Shown here piece after piece: positions 25,513 to 34,682 of a stretch of 64,000 nucleotides of DNA. The position numbers and the translations under genes are program-made. Each line of letters begins with the position of its first letter. Positions within the stretch are counted from its first letter, which is position 1. Source of the stretch: JAVBRD01 sp031548365 (GTDB lineage: Bacteria > Bacillota > Clostridia > Christensenellales > UBA1750); contig JAVBRD010000005.1 of NCBI GenBank assembly GCA_031548365.1, forward strand, positions 32,466 through 96,465. The letters are read 5' to 3'. The notes below the pieces were generated by a model. It did no database searches, had not been told where the DNA came from, and was given only the letters and a program-made list of their open reading frames with translations.

Positions 25513-26364
25513 ATGAAGAAATTCGTTCGTGTTTTAGCCGGGGTTCTCGCGGTCGTCGCAATTGCAGGGTTACTGAGCGGATGCAAGCCCGCCGAGCCCA
25601 AGAACAGGCTGGAAGCCATCAAGGCGAAGGGCACGCTCGAAGTCGCGACAGAACCGTACTTCGCGCCAAACGAGTTCATCGACCCGACCAAACCCAAGGA
25701 CGAGCAAGTAGTCGGCGCGGACATCGAGCTTGCGAAATATATCGCTGAAAAGCTGGGCGTCAAGGCCAAGATAGTGCCGCTGGAGTTCTCGGCGGTGCTT
25801 GCGGGCGTAGCGGAAGGCAAGTACGACATGGCGATCTCCGCGCTCGCGTACAAGCCCGATCGCGCGCAAGCCATGAACCTGTCCAAGGGGTATTTCTTCA
25901 ACAAGCTCAGCAAGGGGCACGGTCTGCTCATCCGCATCGAGGACAAGGACAAAATCACGGGGCCTGATTCACTCGCCGGCTTGACGGTCGCGGCGCAGAG
26001 CGGATCGCTCCAGGAGATGTTCGTCAACGATCAGATCAAGGGTTTCAAGGAGTTCAAGCGCGTGTCCGCGACGACCGACGGCTTTTTGATGGTGCAGGAA
26101 AAGAAGGCCGACGCGTGCGCGACGATGTTCAACACAGCCGAGCTGTTCATTGAGGCGAACAAGGACTGCGGGATGATGATGATCCCCGATTTCAGATTTG
26201 CTCAGGACGAATCCACCGATGGCACGCGCATCGCGATGACCAAGGGCGAGGACGAACTGACCGCAAAAGTCAACGAGATCATCGACGAAGTTCTCCAAAA
26301 CGGCGTATATGAGAAATGGTATCAAGAATACACCGACTACGCGCAGAAGCTCGGCGTGAAATGA
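25513..26364 (+). CDS. Amino acid ABC transporter substrate-binding lipoprotein
   Basis: 283 residues. The ATG at 25513 is preferred over 25504 because GGGGG lies 10 nt away from it. A lipoprotein signal ends in LLSGC (Cys about 24). The mature part is a family 3 solute-binding protein: GTLEVATEPYFAPNEF, VVGADIELAKYIAEKLGVK, and DMAISALAYKPDRAQAMNLSK in part. It would capture a polar amino acid outside the membrane and pass it to the permease and ATPase that follow. Ligand specificity is not evident. Confidence 0.92.
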   Translation: MKKFVRVLAGVLAVVAIAGLLSGCKPAEPKNRLEAIKAKGTLEVATEPYFAPNEFIDPTKPKDEQVVGADIELAKYIAEKLGVKAKIVPLEFSAVLAGVAEGKYDMAISALAYKPDRAQAMNLSKGYFFNKLSKGHGLLIRIEDKDKITGPDSLAGLTVAAQSGSLQEMFVNDQIKGFKEFKRVSATTDGFLMVQEKKADACATMFNTAELFIEANKDCGMMMIPDFRFAQDESTDGTRIAMTKGEDELTAKVNEIIDEVLQNGVYEKWYQEYTDYAQKLGVK

Positions 26365-26390
26365 CCTAATAACCTCTTGGAGGGAACCCT

Positions 26391-27059
26391 TTGCTAGATT
26401 CGGTCGTGCAGCTCTGGCTAAAATATGACTATGTTTTCTATCACGGGCTGCTTGGGACGCTGTGGCTTTCCGCCATCACGGTGCTCATCGCCAGCGTGGT
26501 CGGCGCGCTGCTCGCGATGATGAAGCTCTCGCGCTTCAGGGTGCTGGGTAAGTTCGTCGATGTGTACATGTGGGTGATGCGCGGCACACCCATCCTGCTC
26601 CAGCTGTATTTTTTCTGGCTTTGGCTGCCCAAGGTCGTGCCATTCGCGCTCACCGACACGCAGTCCATCGTGGTCGCGCTCATCGTCAACGCGAGCTCCT
26701 ACGTCGCGGAGATCATCCGTGCGGGCATACAAGCCGTTGACATCGGGCAGACGGAGGCCGCCACCAGCCTTGGCATGACCGGCTATCACACGATGATGCG
26801 CGTGGTGATGCCGCAGGCCATCAAGAACATTCTGCCCGCGCTCGGCAACCAGTACATCATGATGGTCAAGCAGGCGTCGCTCGCATCCGTCTTCTTCGTC
26901 GACGAGCTGATGACGTCGTACAAGACCGTGCAGTCCGCTACATTCCTCGCGCTGCCCTCTCTGATCATCGTGGGCATCATCTATTTGGTCGTGACCACTG
27001 TGCTGACACAAGCGCTTGACCTCTTTGAAAGGAGACTGAAACGCAGTGAGCGCAGTTAA
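26391..27059 (+). CDS. Amino acid ABC transporter permease
   Basis: 222 residues from a TTG start behind GGAGGG. It is a His/Glu/Gln/Arg/opine-type permease with about five membrane segments: GLLGTLWLSAITVLIASVVG at the start, MRGTPILLQLYFFW, and the ATPase-contacting EAA loop EAATSLGMTGYHTMMRVVMP. The protein works as a dimer in the cytoplasmic membrane with the neighbouring binding protein and ATPase. Its last 14 bp overlap the ATPase gene. Confidence 0.92.
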   Translation: MLDSVVQLWLKYDYVFYHGLLGTLWLSAITVLIASVVGALLAMMKLSRFRVLGKFVDVYMWVMRGTPILLQLYFFWLWLPKVVPFALTDTQSIVVALIVNASSYVAEIIRAGIQAVDIGQTEAATSLGMTGYHTMMRVVMPQAIKNILPALGNQYIMMVKQASLASVFFVDELMTSYKTVQSATFLALPSLIIVGIIYLVVTTVLTQALDLFERRLKRSERS

Positions 27060-27819
27060 AGAAATGCCGAAGGCGCGCGCCGCGCTCGGGCGTGAGATCA
27101 TCCGCGTGGAGAATCTGAACAAGTCGTTCGGCAAACTCCACGTTCTAAAAGACATCACCGAAAGCATTCGCGAGGGCGAGGTCGTGTCCATCATCGGGCC
27201 GTCCGGCAGCGGAAAGAGCACATTCCTTCGCTGCCTCAACCTGCTCGAGCGCCCCAACAGCGGTAAAGTCTTGTTTGAGGACGTCGATCTCGCGGATCGC
27301 AAGGTCAACGTCGTCAAGCACCGCCAGAAAATCGGCATGGTGTTTCAGCTCTTCAACGTCTTTCCGCACTTAACCGTGCTTGAGAACATCACGCTCGCGC
27401 CCACGCTCGAGAAAAAAATCCCCAAGGAGCAGGCGCGGCAGCGCGCGTGCGAGCTCTTGGAGCGTGTCGGCCTTTTGGACAAAAAGGACGAGTACCCCTC
27501 CCGCCTCTCCGGCGGGCAAAAGCAGCGCCTCGCCATCGTGCGCGCGCTCGCCATGGATCCCGACGTCATCCTTTTTGACGAGCCCACTAGCGCGCTCGAT
27601 CCGGAGATGGTGGGCGAGGTGCTGGACGTCATCAAGCGGCTCGCGCAGTCCGGCATGACCATCATCATCGTCACCCACGAGATGGGCTTTTGCCGCGAGG
27701 TCAGCGACCGCGTGCTCTTCATGGACGACGGCATGATTTGCGAGCAGGGCACGCCGGAAGAGCTGTTCCAGAACGCCAAGAACCCGCGCACCGTGGAGTT
27801 TTTGAGCATGGTGCTGTAA
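27046..27819 (+). CDS. Amino acid ABC transporter ATP-binding protein (GlnQ type)
   Basis: 257 residues from a GTG start behind AAAGGAG. Walker A GPSGSGKST (about residues 52-60), Q-loop VFQLFNVFPH, signature LSGGQKQR (about 154), Walker B ILFDEPTSALDPE (about 173) and the H-loop in IVTHEMGF are all intact. It powers uptake by the permease and binding protein encoded just upstream. The N-terminus has an extra 18 residues before the usual IIRVENLNKSFG. Confidence 0.94.
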   Translation: MSAVKEMPKARAALGREIIRVENLNKSFGKLHVLKDITESIREGEVVSIIGPSGSGKSTFLRCLNLLERPNSGKVLFEDVDLADRKVNVVKHRQKIGMVFQLFNVFPHLTVLENITLAPTLEKKIPKEQARQRACELLERVGLLDKKDEYPSRLSGGQKQRLAIVRALAMDPDVILFDEPTSALDPEMVGEVLDVIKRLAQSGMTIIIVTHEMGFCREVSDRVLFMDDGMICEQGTPEELFQNAKNPRTVEFLSMVL

Positions 27820-27886
27820 AAATTTACGACAGGTTTTTCGATCGGGCATGGGTTTCCGCGGAGAGTGTGTATCAGGTGGTGTTACG

Positions 27887-28366
27887 ATGGATATGTCATC
27901 GTGTGTTCTAAGGCCGATGGATGAGGGAGCGGCTGATATCATTCGCGAATGGGAATACCCAAAGCCCTATGAAGTGTACAGCTTCAAAGACAAGAAAAAC
28001 GGCTATTTGCTTGACAGAAGAATTTGGGGCATAGAACAATTCTATCTTATCAGCAATGATGAAATTGTTGGTCAAGTTGCGTGCCAGTATGATAATGACG
28101 ATTTATGGGTTGGTTGGTCGCTTTCCCCCGCTTTATGCGGGACTGGTAACGGCCATTTGTTTGTCAACAAGTGCATTGAAGAAATACGTCGCGTAAAGCA
28201 GCATAAAGGTTCACTTTTATTGAGAGTGGCGGCATGGAACGAGCGAGCCATTAAGGCATATGCAAAAGCAGGGTTCACATACAAAGAAACAATCGTTGAT
28301 GGAGTCGCAGGTTCAAGCAAGGTTGATGTTTTTTGGGTGATGGAATCTTTAGACCCACACCAGTAA
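27887..28366 (+). CDS. GNAT family N-acetyltransferase
   Basis: 159 residues from an ATG behind AGGTGG. The order of parts fits GNAT: an N-terminal strand, YLISNDEIVGQVAC (motif D/A strand), an acceptor loop with SPALCGTGNGHLF near the acetyl-CoA site, and LLLRVAAWNERAIKAYAKAGF (motif B) in part. The substrate is unknown. The gene has visibly lower GC and different codon choice (many AAA, TTT, ATT) than its neighbours, suggesting recent acquisition. It sits alone between the ABC operon and the amidohydrolase. Confidence 0.8.
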   Translation: MDMSSCVLRPMDEGAADIIREWEYPKPYEVYSFKDKKNGYLLDRRIWGIEQFYLISNDEIVGQVACQYDNDDLWVGWSLSPALCGTGNGHLFVNKCIEEIRRVKQHKGSLLLRVAAWNERAIKAYAKAGFTYKETIVDGVAGSSKVDVFWVMESLDPHQ

Positions 28367-28418
28367 GCATACACCCACATTGTCCGCGTTGTTTGAAGCA
28401 ATAGAGAGGGGCCTCGCC

Positions 28419-29861
28419 ATGACAGACCTGCAGCAGATTGAGAAGACCATCCGCGAAAAAGAAAAGCTGATCCTTACGGTCAGCGACGAGATATGGGGCT
28501 ACGCGGAGCTGCCCTACGCGGAGTTTAAGTCGGCCCGGCTATTGTGCGACACGCTTAAATCCGAAGGCTTCACCGTGGAAGAAGGCGTGGCGGAGATGCC
28601 CACGTCCTTTGTGGGCCGCTTTGTCTCAGGCGATGGCAAGCCCGTCATGGGATTCCTCGGCGAGTATGACGCACTCGACATCCTCAGTCAGGAGGCGGGC
28701 AACCCCGCTAAATGCCCGATCACGGAGGGTGCCCCTGGCCACGGCTGCGGCCACAACGCGCTTGGGGCGGGCGCGCTGGGCGCGGCGCTCGCGCTCAAGG
28801 AATACCTTGTGCAAAACCACAAGTCCGGCACAGTGGTCTATTACGGTTGCGCGGCTGAAGAAGGCGCGGGCGCGAAGCAGTTCATGGCACGCGCGGGTTT
28901 GTTTGAAGACGCCGACTTCATCTACACATGGCACCCCGCAACCGTCAACGGCGTGGACGCCAACCGCTCCAACGCCATCATGGGCGCTAACTTTGAGTTT
29001 TTCGGCGTAACCAGCCACGCGGGCGGTTCCCCCCACCTCGGAAGGAGCGCGCTTGACGCCGCAGAGCTGATGAGCGTGGGGTGCAACTACCTGCGCGAAC
29101 ACACGATCAACGAAGCGCGTATCCACTACGCGTACGTAGACGCGGGCGGCGTCGCGCCCAACGTGGTGCAGGATCACACGCTCATTAAGTACGAGGTGCG
29201 GTCCCCCAAGGTCAGCCAGTGCAAGGAGCTGTTCGAGCGCGTGGTCAACGTGGCGCGCGGCGCGGCGCTCATGACCGACACACGCATGGAGTACGAGCTG
29301 ACCATGGCCTTCTCCGACTACATCGCCAATGACGCGCTCGCGCGCGTGGGCGACGAGTGTCTGCGCGAAATTGGCGCGCCCGTGTGGGACGAACAGGACT
29401 ACGCGCTCGCCAGCGCGTATCTGTCCACCTATAACGAGACGACCATGTCCTCCATTCGAGCGAGCGTCGCCACGCTCTTCGGCGAAGACCAGGTTGAAGC
29501 CATTCTGGCTCGCCCGCTCGACAGCCAGGTGCATCCCTACGATCCCGCGAAGTCTGTCGTCAGCGGGGGATCCACCGATGTGGGCGACGTCACCTACGCA
29601 GCGCCCACCCTCAACTTCCGCGTCGCCACCGCGTGCATCGGTAACGTGGGCCACACTTGGCAGATGACCGGGCAGGCAGGGAGCCGCATCGCGCACAAGG
29701 GGTTGATCGTGGCCGCCAAGGCCATGGCTCTCTCCGCCGTCCGCACCATGGAGCGCCCCGACGTCATCGCCGAAGCCAAGCGCATCGTTGCGCGGCAGAA
29801 CGGCGGAAAGTATGAGTGCCCCCTTCCTGACAGCGTGAAACCGCCTGTGGGCAGGTACTGA
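28419..29861 (+). CDS. M20 family amidohydrolase, AbgB-like
   Basis: 480 residues from an ATG at 28419 behind AGAGAGGGG. Metal-binding residues are expected in GHGCGHNALG (about 106) and AAEEGAGAKQF (about 146), with a dimerisation lid containing GVTSHAGGSPHLGRSALDA. Length and order fit the AbgB subgroup of peptidase M20D, which splits p-aminobenzoyl-glutamate or similar N-acyl amino acids in the cytoplasm. The ABC amino acid importer just upstream may supply a related substrate (inference). No AbgA partner is seen. Confidence 0.88.
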   Translation: MTDLQQIEKTIREKEKLILTVSDEIWGYAELPYAEFKSARLLCDTLKSEGFTVEEGVAEMPTSFVGRFVSGDGKPVMGFLGEYDALDILSQEAGNPAKCPITEGAPGHGCGHNALGAGALGAALALKEYLVQNHKSGTVVYYGCAAEEGAGAKQFMARAGLFEDADFIYTWHPATVNGVDANRSNAIMGANFEFFGVTSHAGGSPHLGRSALDAAELMSVGCNYLREHTINEARIHYAYVDAGGVAPNVVQDHTLIKYEVRSPKVSQCKELFERVVNVARGAALMTDTRMEYELTMAFSDYIANDALARVGDECLREIGAPVWDEQDYALASAYLSTYNETTMSSIRASVATLFGEDQVEAILARPLDSQVHPYDPAKSVVSGGSTDVGDVTYAAPTLNFRVATACIGNVGHTWQMTGQAGSRIAHKGLIVAAKAMALSAVRTMERPDVIAEAKRIVARQNGGKYECPLPDSVKPPVGRY

Positions 29862-30018
29862 GGGCGCACATTAAACAGGTCGACATCAGACGGCCGCGCG
29901 CATTCCAGACTTGCGCCCAGCAGATGCGTCTCTTGACTTCGCCACCCACGCTCCGTATGGGGACGGGGAAATGCCCCCAAGGCCGCGTTTCCGCATTCTC
30001 ATTACAGGAGGTTTGCAC

Positions 30019-30450
30019 ATGGACATCATTCAAGAGGCCAAGAGGCTATTCAACGAGACATGGGATCTGCTGGACAAGAAGGATCGCACGAGCGAGGACG
30101 ACATCACCATGCTCCACAAGGCGCACACGTCGTGCCTTTTGTGGAGAACGGCGAAAAGCCCCGTTAACGACGCGCGCGGCGACTGGCAGGTGTCGCACGT
30201 GTACAGCGTGCTCAGGATGGGCGCGCCCGCGCTCCTCCACGCGCAGCGTTCGCTGAGCTTGTGCCTGACCAACGGCGTAGCCGGCCTTGATCTCGCATTC
30301 GGATATGAAGCGGTCGCGCGCGCGTACGCCGTACTGGGCGAGGAAAAAGAGGCCGTGAATTACCGGTCGCTGGGCATCACCGCGTGCGAGGGCATCGAAA
30401 AAGACAGTGACAAGCAATACGCGCTCAAGGAGCTGGCGGACGCTCTTTGA
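30019..30450 (+). CDS. Small all-helical protein of unknown function
   Basis: 143 residues, ATG behind AGGAGG with 8-nt spacing. The sequence is predicted mostly helical, with a TPR-like second half (DLAFGYEAVARAYAVLGEEKEA, in part). No signal, membrane segment or known motif is visible. The gene follows the amidohydrolase by 157 bp, with a possible promoter TTGACT/TATGGG in that gap. A perfect terminator closes it. I do not recognise the family. Confidence 0.7.
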   Translation: MDIIQEAKRLFNETWDLLDKKDRTSEDDITMLHKAHTSCLLWRTAKSPVNDARGDWQVSHVYSVLRMGAPALLHAQRSLSLCLTNGVAGLDLAFGYEAVARAYAVLGEEKEAVNYRSLGITACEGIEKDSDKQYALKELADAL

Positions 30451-30458
30451 GCTTGGAC

Positions 30459-30497
30459 ACAAACGAGGAGCGCGGCTTTGCCGCGCTCCTCGTTTGT
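30459..30497 (+). terminator. Strong intrinsic terminator (bidirectional)
   Basis: Perfect 18-bp stem beginning ACAAACGAGGAGCGCGGC with loop TTT, located between convergent genes. It can serve both the small helical gene and the minus-strand exported protein. Confidence 0.75.
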
Positions 30498-30506
30498 GGA
30501 TGGCCG

Positions 30507-30857
30507 CTAACGACTGATGACATCGTTGGCGTTTTCGTTTTTCAGCAGTTCGTCGATGTATTTCTGTAAAACTTCATCCGTTGCCGCGGATACCGTTAAA
30601 TCACCCAATCCGCCGTTTTGCCGATGTCCGCCTTGCGCAAACGTCCATACGTCCCGGACGTGTTCCTCAAGCTCGGACTCCTGCATATCCTCATTCAGGT
30701 GAACGTAAATCTCTGTGTTCGCTTCGGAGAGCCCATCGCTGCGGACAAAGTAAACCTCGCCTTTTTGCGGGCTGAGTGAATCGGAGCCGGAAAAACCCGT
30801 CAAACAAAGCAACAAAGCGAAAAGCAGGGAAAAAGAAACAATCGCTTTCACTCTCAT
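30507..30857 (-). CDS. Small exported protein, unknown function
   Basis: 116 residues, ATG behind GGGGGGTGA. A signal peptide (MRVKAIVSFSLLFALLLCL, residues 1-19) is followed by an acidic mature region of about 95 residues with no cysteine after the signal. The cleavage region TGFSGS lacks a clear lipobox, so it is secreted or only loosely anchored. No known domain is recognised. The upstream DNA is AT-rich and probably holds its promoter. Confidence 0.65.
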   Translation of the reverse strand: MRVKAIVSFSLLFALLLCLTGFSGSDSLSPQKGEVYFVRSDGLSEANTEIYVHLNEDMQESELEEHVRDVWTFAQGGHRQNGGLGDLTVSAATDEVLQKYIDELLKNENANDVISR

Positions 30858-31007
30858 TCACCCCCCTTACTCACATTAATCATACTATCGCAAAACAAAA
30901 AAAACAAGACAAATACAATAAATAAGTTGAGAATAATTAACGAATACTATATTGACATTGGTAGATAATTACAATAAAAAAAATCTCTTCTTTCGCTGAT
31001 CCTTGTT
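30858..31007 (+). promoter_or_regulatory. AT-rich gap with promoter for the small exported protein
   Basis: TTGACA (30952-30957), 17-bp spacer, TAAAAA (30975-30980). The predicted transcript start would leave only about 20 nt before the ATG at 31008 and no ribosome binding site. Confidence 0.5.
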
Positions 31008-31367
31008 ATGCTTTTGCAAATCGGAACGGTGGCGCTTGCCACGGAAAGAAACACCGGCAGTGACGTGATCATCAATGGCCGGGTGGTCTACACTGCGGCA
31101 ACGGAAGCGGAAGCATTGGCTTTCGTCTTTGGCGAAGACACACACGCGCACACTTTTGGCGGCCATGGCGGCGGTATGGTCATCCAATCATACAATTGCG
31201 GAACGACGGGAAGCGGACAGCACGGATATACCCAGATTGTCACGGATACCTACATACGCAACATACGCAACTACGAAAATAACACCATCACATGGATACA
31301 GACGCGTCGGTGCCCTTATTGCCTTGCGACACAGATGTTCAACATGGGCACGTATCCCGCGTACTAG
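31008..31367 (+). CDS. Small His-rich, Cys-containing exported protein (start uncertain)
   Basis: 119 residues from ATG 31008. The N-terminus MLLQIGTVALA looks like the second half of a signal peptide. The ten codons in front, in the same frame, read as Lys/Leu/Ser-rich signal sequence back to a TAA at 30975 within an A8 run, with no start codon. A homopolymer length change may have removed the true start. The mature part has a His-rich stretch (THAHTFGGHGGG) and three cysteines, ending in CPYCLATQMF. The family is unknown. Confidence 0.5.
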   Translation: MLLQIGTVALATERNTGSDVIINGRVVYTAATEAEALAFVFGEDTHAHTFGGHGGGMVIQSYNCGTTGSGQHGYTQIVTDTYIRNIRNYENNTITWIQTRRCPYCLATQMFNMGTYPAY

Positions 31368-31419
31368 CCGGCAAAGCAGTCGCAGCGTCATTGCGCGAAC
31401 AAGCCAAAAGGAGTTGAGG

Positions 31420-31448
31420 GCACCCGATGAATTTCGGGCGCTTTTTTT
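31420..31448 (+). terminator. Intrinsic terminator
   Basis: GCACCCGA pairs with TCGGGCGC (one mismatch), followed by TTTTTTT. It is placed about 50 bp after the small His-rich gene. Confidence 0.7.
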
Positions 31449-31571
31449 GCTGGCAGTTATGCGTTAATGCATGATTCTTTTCTCAGTAATTCACATTCAT
31501 TGTGTTTTTCAAAATATTCGGAGTTTTACGAACTATTTTGAAAGTTTTATGATTTGTAGTTGCAAATTGAC

Positions 31572-31601
31572 TTGACGTCTCATATGCTGAGATGCTATTG
31601 T
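31572..31601 (+). promoter_or_regulatory. Probable gdhA promoter
   Basis: TTGACG (31572-31577), 18-bp spacer, TATTGT (31596-31601). The spacer contains the inverted repeat TCTCA...TGAGA, a possible operator. Confidence 0.5.
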
Positions 31602-31654
31602 GAATCTCACATACCGCGAGCGACGCGGCCCATCCAACAAAGAGGTGATCCATC

Positions 31655-33004
31655 ATGCAGTCCAAGAACAGCTATCTTCAGAAAGTTTACGGTGAAGTGT
31701 GCCGAAGGAACGCGAGCGAGCCGGAGTTTCTGCAGGCGGTGTCCGAAGTGCTTGAAACGCTGGAACCTGCCATCGAGCGAAATCCCGATTACGAAAAGCT
31801 CGGTGTTCTTGAGCGCATGGTTGAGCCAGAGCGCTTTGTTCAGTTCCGCATCCCCTGGGTAGACGACGCGGGGCGCGTGCAGGTCAACCGTGGATATCGC
31901 GTGCAGTTCAACTCTTCCATCGGTCCTTACAAGGGGGGGATGCGCTTTCATCCGTCCGTCAACGCGTCGGTCATCAAGTTTTTAGGGTTTGAGCAGACGC
32001 TTAAAAACTCACTCACCGGCCTGCCCATGGGCGGCGGCAAAGGCGGTGCGGACTTTGATCCCAAAGGCAAGTCCGACGCGGAGATCATGCGGTTTTGCCA
32101 AAGCCTGATGACCGAGCTGTGCCGCCACATCGGCTCGAGCGTGGACGTTCCCGCGGGCGACATCGGCGTGGGCGGGCGGGAGATCGGCTACATGTACGGC
32201 CAGTACCGCCGCATCCGCAACGAGAGCACAGGCGTTTTGACCGGCAAAGACATATCGACCGGCGGCTCACTTGGCCGTCCCGAGGCCACCGGCTACGGGC
32301 TTTTGTACCTCGTTCGCGAGATGCTCAAATGCATGAAGGGCCAAAGCATGGAAGGCAAAAGAGTCGTGGTCTCCGGTTCAGGCAACGTCGCGACGTTCGC
32401 CATCGCGAAAGCCATGCAGATGGGCGCCCTCCCCATCGCCGCGAGCGATTCGCAAGGGTACGTTCATGACGCGCAGGGCATTGACCTCGCGCTTCTGCGT
32501 CAGGTCAAAGAAGTGGAGCGAGCGCGCATCAGCGAGTACGCCAAACGAAGGGCGGGCGCGCAGTACATCGAAGGCTGCAGAGGCATTTGGAGCATTCCGT
32601 GCGACATCGCGCTCCCGTGCGCGACGCAGAACGAGCTTGACGCGCAGTCCGCCGAGACGCTCGTGAAAAACGGCGTGATCGCGGTCGCGGAAGGCGCCAA
32701 CATGCCCACCATGCCGGAGGGTGTGGCCGCGTTCCAAAAAGCGGGCGTGCTGTTCGCGCCGGGCAAGGCCGCCAACGCGGGCGGCGTGGCCGTTAGCGGG
32801 CTTGAGATGAGTCAGAACGCAATGCGGACGCAGTGGACGTTCGACGAGGTCGACCGGAAACTCATGGACATCATGACCGGCATTTTCCACACCATCCACG
32901 ATGCAGCCGCGCAAAACGGCATGGCGGGCAATCTGGTCGCGGGAGCCAACATCGCGGGATTCCTCAAGGTCGCAAAATCCATGATGTGGCAGGGAATCGT
33001 TTAA
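31655..33004 (+). CDS. gdhA: Glutamate dehydrogenase (NADP-type)
   Basis: 449 residues, ATG behind AAAGAGGTG. It shows the full-length hexameric GDH pattern: the glutamate-binding GPYKGGMRFHPSVN and GLPMGGGKGGADFDPKGKSD with the catalytic lysine (both in part), PAGDIGVGGREIGYM, and the Rossmann loop SGSGNVATF. The VGG-type sequence and length are typical of anabolic, NADP-linked enzymes such as E. coli GdhA, which make glutamate from 2-oxoglutarate and ammonia. It stands alone with its own promoter and terminator. Confidence 0.95.
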   Translation: MQSKNSYLQKVYGEVCRRNASEPEFLQAVSEVLETLEPAIERNPDYEKLGVLERMVEPERFVQFRIPWVDDAGRVQVNRGYRVQFNSSIGPYKGGMRFHPSVNASVIKFLGFEQTLKNSLTGLPMGGGKGGADFDPKGKSDAEIMRFCQSLMTELCRHIGSSVDVPAGDIGVGGREIGYMYGQYRRIRNESTGVLTGKDISTGGSLGRPEATGYGLLYLVREMLKCMKGQSMEGKRVVVSGSGNVATFAIAKAMQMGALPIAASDSQGYVHDAQGIDLALLRQVKEVERARISEYAKRRAGAQYIEGCRGIWSIPCDIALPCATQNELDAQSAETLVKNGVIAVAEGANMPTMPEGVAAFQKAGVLFAPGKAANAGGVAVSGLEMSQNAMRTQWTFDEVDRKLMDIMTGIFHTIHDAAAQNGMAGNLVAGANIAGFLKVAKSMMWQGIV

Positions 33005-33103
33005 CGAAGTCAGCGAAGCTTTTACCATCACCTCGTTCGCTGTCCTCCGTCCCCTTTGTTACCATCCCTGACGCATCTGCGCACCACAAAGGCAAACGTC
33101 GTG

Positions 33104-33136
33104 CCCGCCGAACTGAACTCCAGTGCGGCGGGTTTT
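33104..33136 (+). terminator. gdhA terminator
   Basis: CCCGCCG (33104-33110) pairs with CGGCGGG (33126-33132), followed by TTTT. Confidence 0.65.
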
Positions 33137-33187
33137 CGCGCCCGCAGCGCACCGCCGTGTCGCTACACATCCTCCGCCCCGTTCCCC

Positions 33188-33216
33188 TTGACGCATCCAG
33201 CGAACACAGCCATAAT
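33188..33216 (+). promoter_or_regulatory. Promoter of the MATE exporter gene
   Basis: TTGACG (33188-33193), 17-bp spacer, CATAAT (33211-33216), 36 bp before the start codon. Confidence 0.6.
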
Positions 33217-33251
33217 AGAATGGACGCGCACGGCGCGCTTCGGGGGATAAC

Positions 33252-34607
33252 ATGCGTAGAATTGACTTAACGGAGGGCGGCATCGCCAAGCCGCTCATCC
33301 TGTTCGCGATTCCCATCATGCTGGGCAGCGTGCTTCAGCAGCTGTACAACGCGATTGACGCCATCATCGTGGGCAACTACGTTGGCAGGGACGCGCTCGC
33401 GGCGGTCGGTTCGACCGGCACGATCGTCAACATGGTCATCGCTTTTTTTGTGGGCATGTCGATGGGCGCGGGCGTGCTGGTGTCCCAGTACACGGGCGCG
33501 CGTGATCGCAGCGGGCTGCAAAACACGGTGCATACGGCGGTGCTCTTGTCGGTGATCATGGGAATCGCGCTCTCGGTCGCGGGCATGCTCATCACGCCCA
33601 CGCTGTTGCGTTGGATGTCCACGCCCGAAGAGATTTTCCCAGGAGCGGCTGAGTACCTGAGAATCTTCTTCGCGGGCATGACCACGCTTACGGTGTATAA
33701 CACGGGTACCGGCATCCTGACCGCGTCGGGCGATTCGCGCCGCCCACTGTACTTCCTTGCCGTTTCGGCGGTTGTCAACGTCGTGGGCAACCTGGTCACG
33801 GTGATCGCGTTTGACATGGGCATCGCGGGCGTCGCGTGGTCAACAGTTGTGTCCCAAGGCATATCGGCCGCGCTCGTGATCATCACGCTGTGCCGCTCTC
33901 AGACCGACTTTGCCCTCGACCCCCGGCGCATCAGGCTGCACATGCCAACGCTTTCTAGAATCATACAGATCGGGCTGCCCGGGGGGATACAGCAGTCGAT
34001 CATCAGCGTGTCCAACATCGCCGTGCAGGCGTACATCAACGGGCTCGGTCCCGCGGTCGTCGCCGGCAACAGCGCGTCGGGCAAGATCGACTCGTTCATC
34101 CAGCTCCCGACCGCCTCCCTCGCGGTCGCGACTGCCACGTTCGTCGGCCAGAACCTTGGCGCGCACAAAGTAGACCGCGCGCGCAAAGGCACACTGATTT
34201 CGCTCTACATCAGCATCGCGGCCACAATCGCGCTAGCGGGGGTAGCGCTTTTGTTCGGGCGGGGCATGCTGCGAGCGTTCACGCCCGACCCTGAGGTTAT
34301 CACCACCGGATACGACTTTATGCTCGTGTACGCCACGTCCTACTTCATCCTCTGCTTCACTCAGGTGCTCCCGGGCGCGCTGCGCGGCGCGGGCGATGTC
34401 CGCTTCGCCACGTTCGTCAGCATCGTTTCCTTCGTCGGCCTCAGGCAGGTCTACTTGTATTTTGTCACACAGCGCGTCTACACAGTGACGTCGGTCGCGC
34501 TCGGCTATCCATTCACATGGGCGGTCGTCGCCATCGCGCTCCTCATCTACTACTTCAAATTCAGCAACTGGGACTCGTACAGAGAAAAAACGGAAACGCA
34601 GGAGTAG
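33252..34607 (+). CDS. MATE family efflux transporter
   Basis: 451 residues, ATG behind CGGGGGATAAC. Twelve hydrophobic segments in two halves are visible, with the family features LQQLYNAIDAIIVGNYVG early (in part) and GMSMGAGVLVSQYTGA after the second helix. The second half begins around IQIGLPGGIQQSI. These exporters use H+ or Na+ gradients to pump cationic drugs and metabolites from the cytoplasm. The substrate is unknown. A hairpin at 34643-34667 separates it from the convergent hemolysin III-type gene. Confidence 0.9.
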   Translation: MRRIDLTEGGIAKPLILFAIPIMLGSVLQQLYNAIDAIIVGNYVGRDALAAVGSTGTIVNMVIAFFVGMSMGAGVLVSQYTGARDRSGLQNTVHTAVLLSVIMGIALSVAGMLITPTLLRWMSTPEEIFPGAAEYLRIFFAGMTTLTVYNTGTGILTASGDSRRPLYFLAVSAVVNVVGNLVTVIAFDMGIAGVAWSTVVSQGISAALVIITLCRSQTDFALDPRRIRLHMPTLSRIIQIGLPGGIQQSIISVSNIAVQAYINGLGPAVVAGNSASGKIDSFIQLPTASLAVATATFVGQNLGAHKVDRARKGTLISLYISIAATIALAGVALLFGRGMLRAFTPDPEVITTGYDFMLVYATSYFILCFTQVLPGALRGAGDVRFATFVSIVSFVGLRQVYLYFVTQRVYTVTSVALGYPFTWAVVAIALLIYYFKFSNWDSYREKTETQE

Positions 34608-34642
34608 GGGCGGGATTTGGCGCGTCCTGATAAAAACGAAAA

Positions 34643-34667
34643 GGGATGTCCGCGATGCGGGCATCCC
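34643..34667. terminator. Bidirectional terminator
   Basis: GGGATGTCCGC pairs with GCGGGCATCCC around loop GAT (one mismatch), between two convergent genes. A-rich DNA to the left acts as the T-run for the minus-strand gene. Confidence 0.6.
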
Positions 34668-34682
34668 TGCCGCTTGTAGCCC

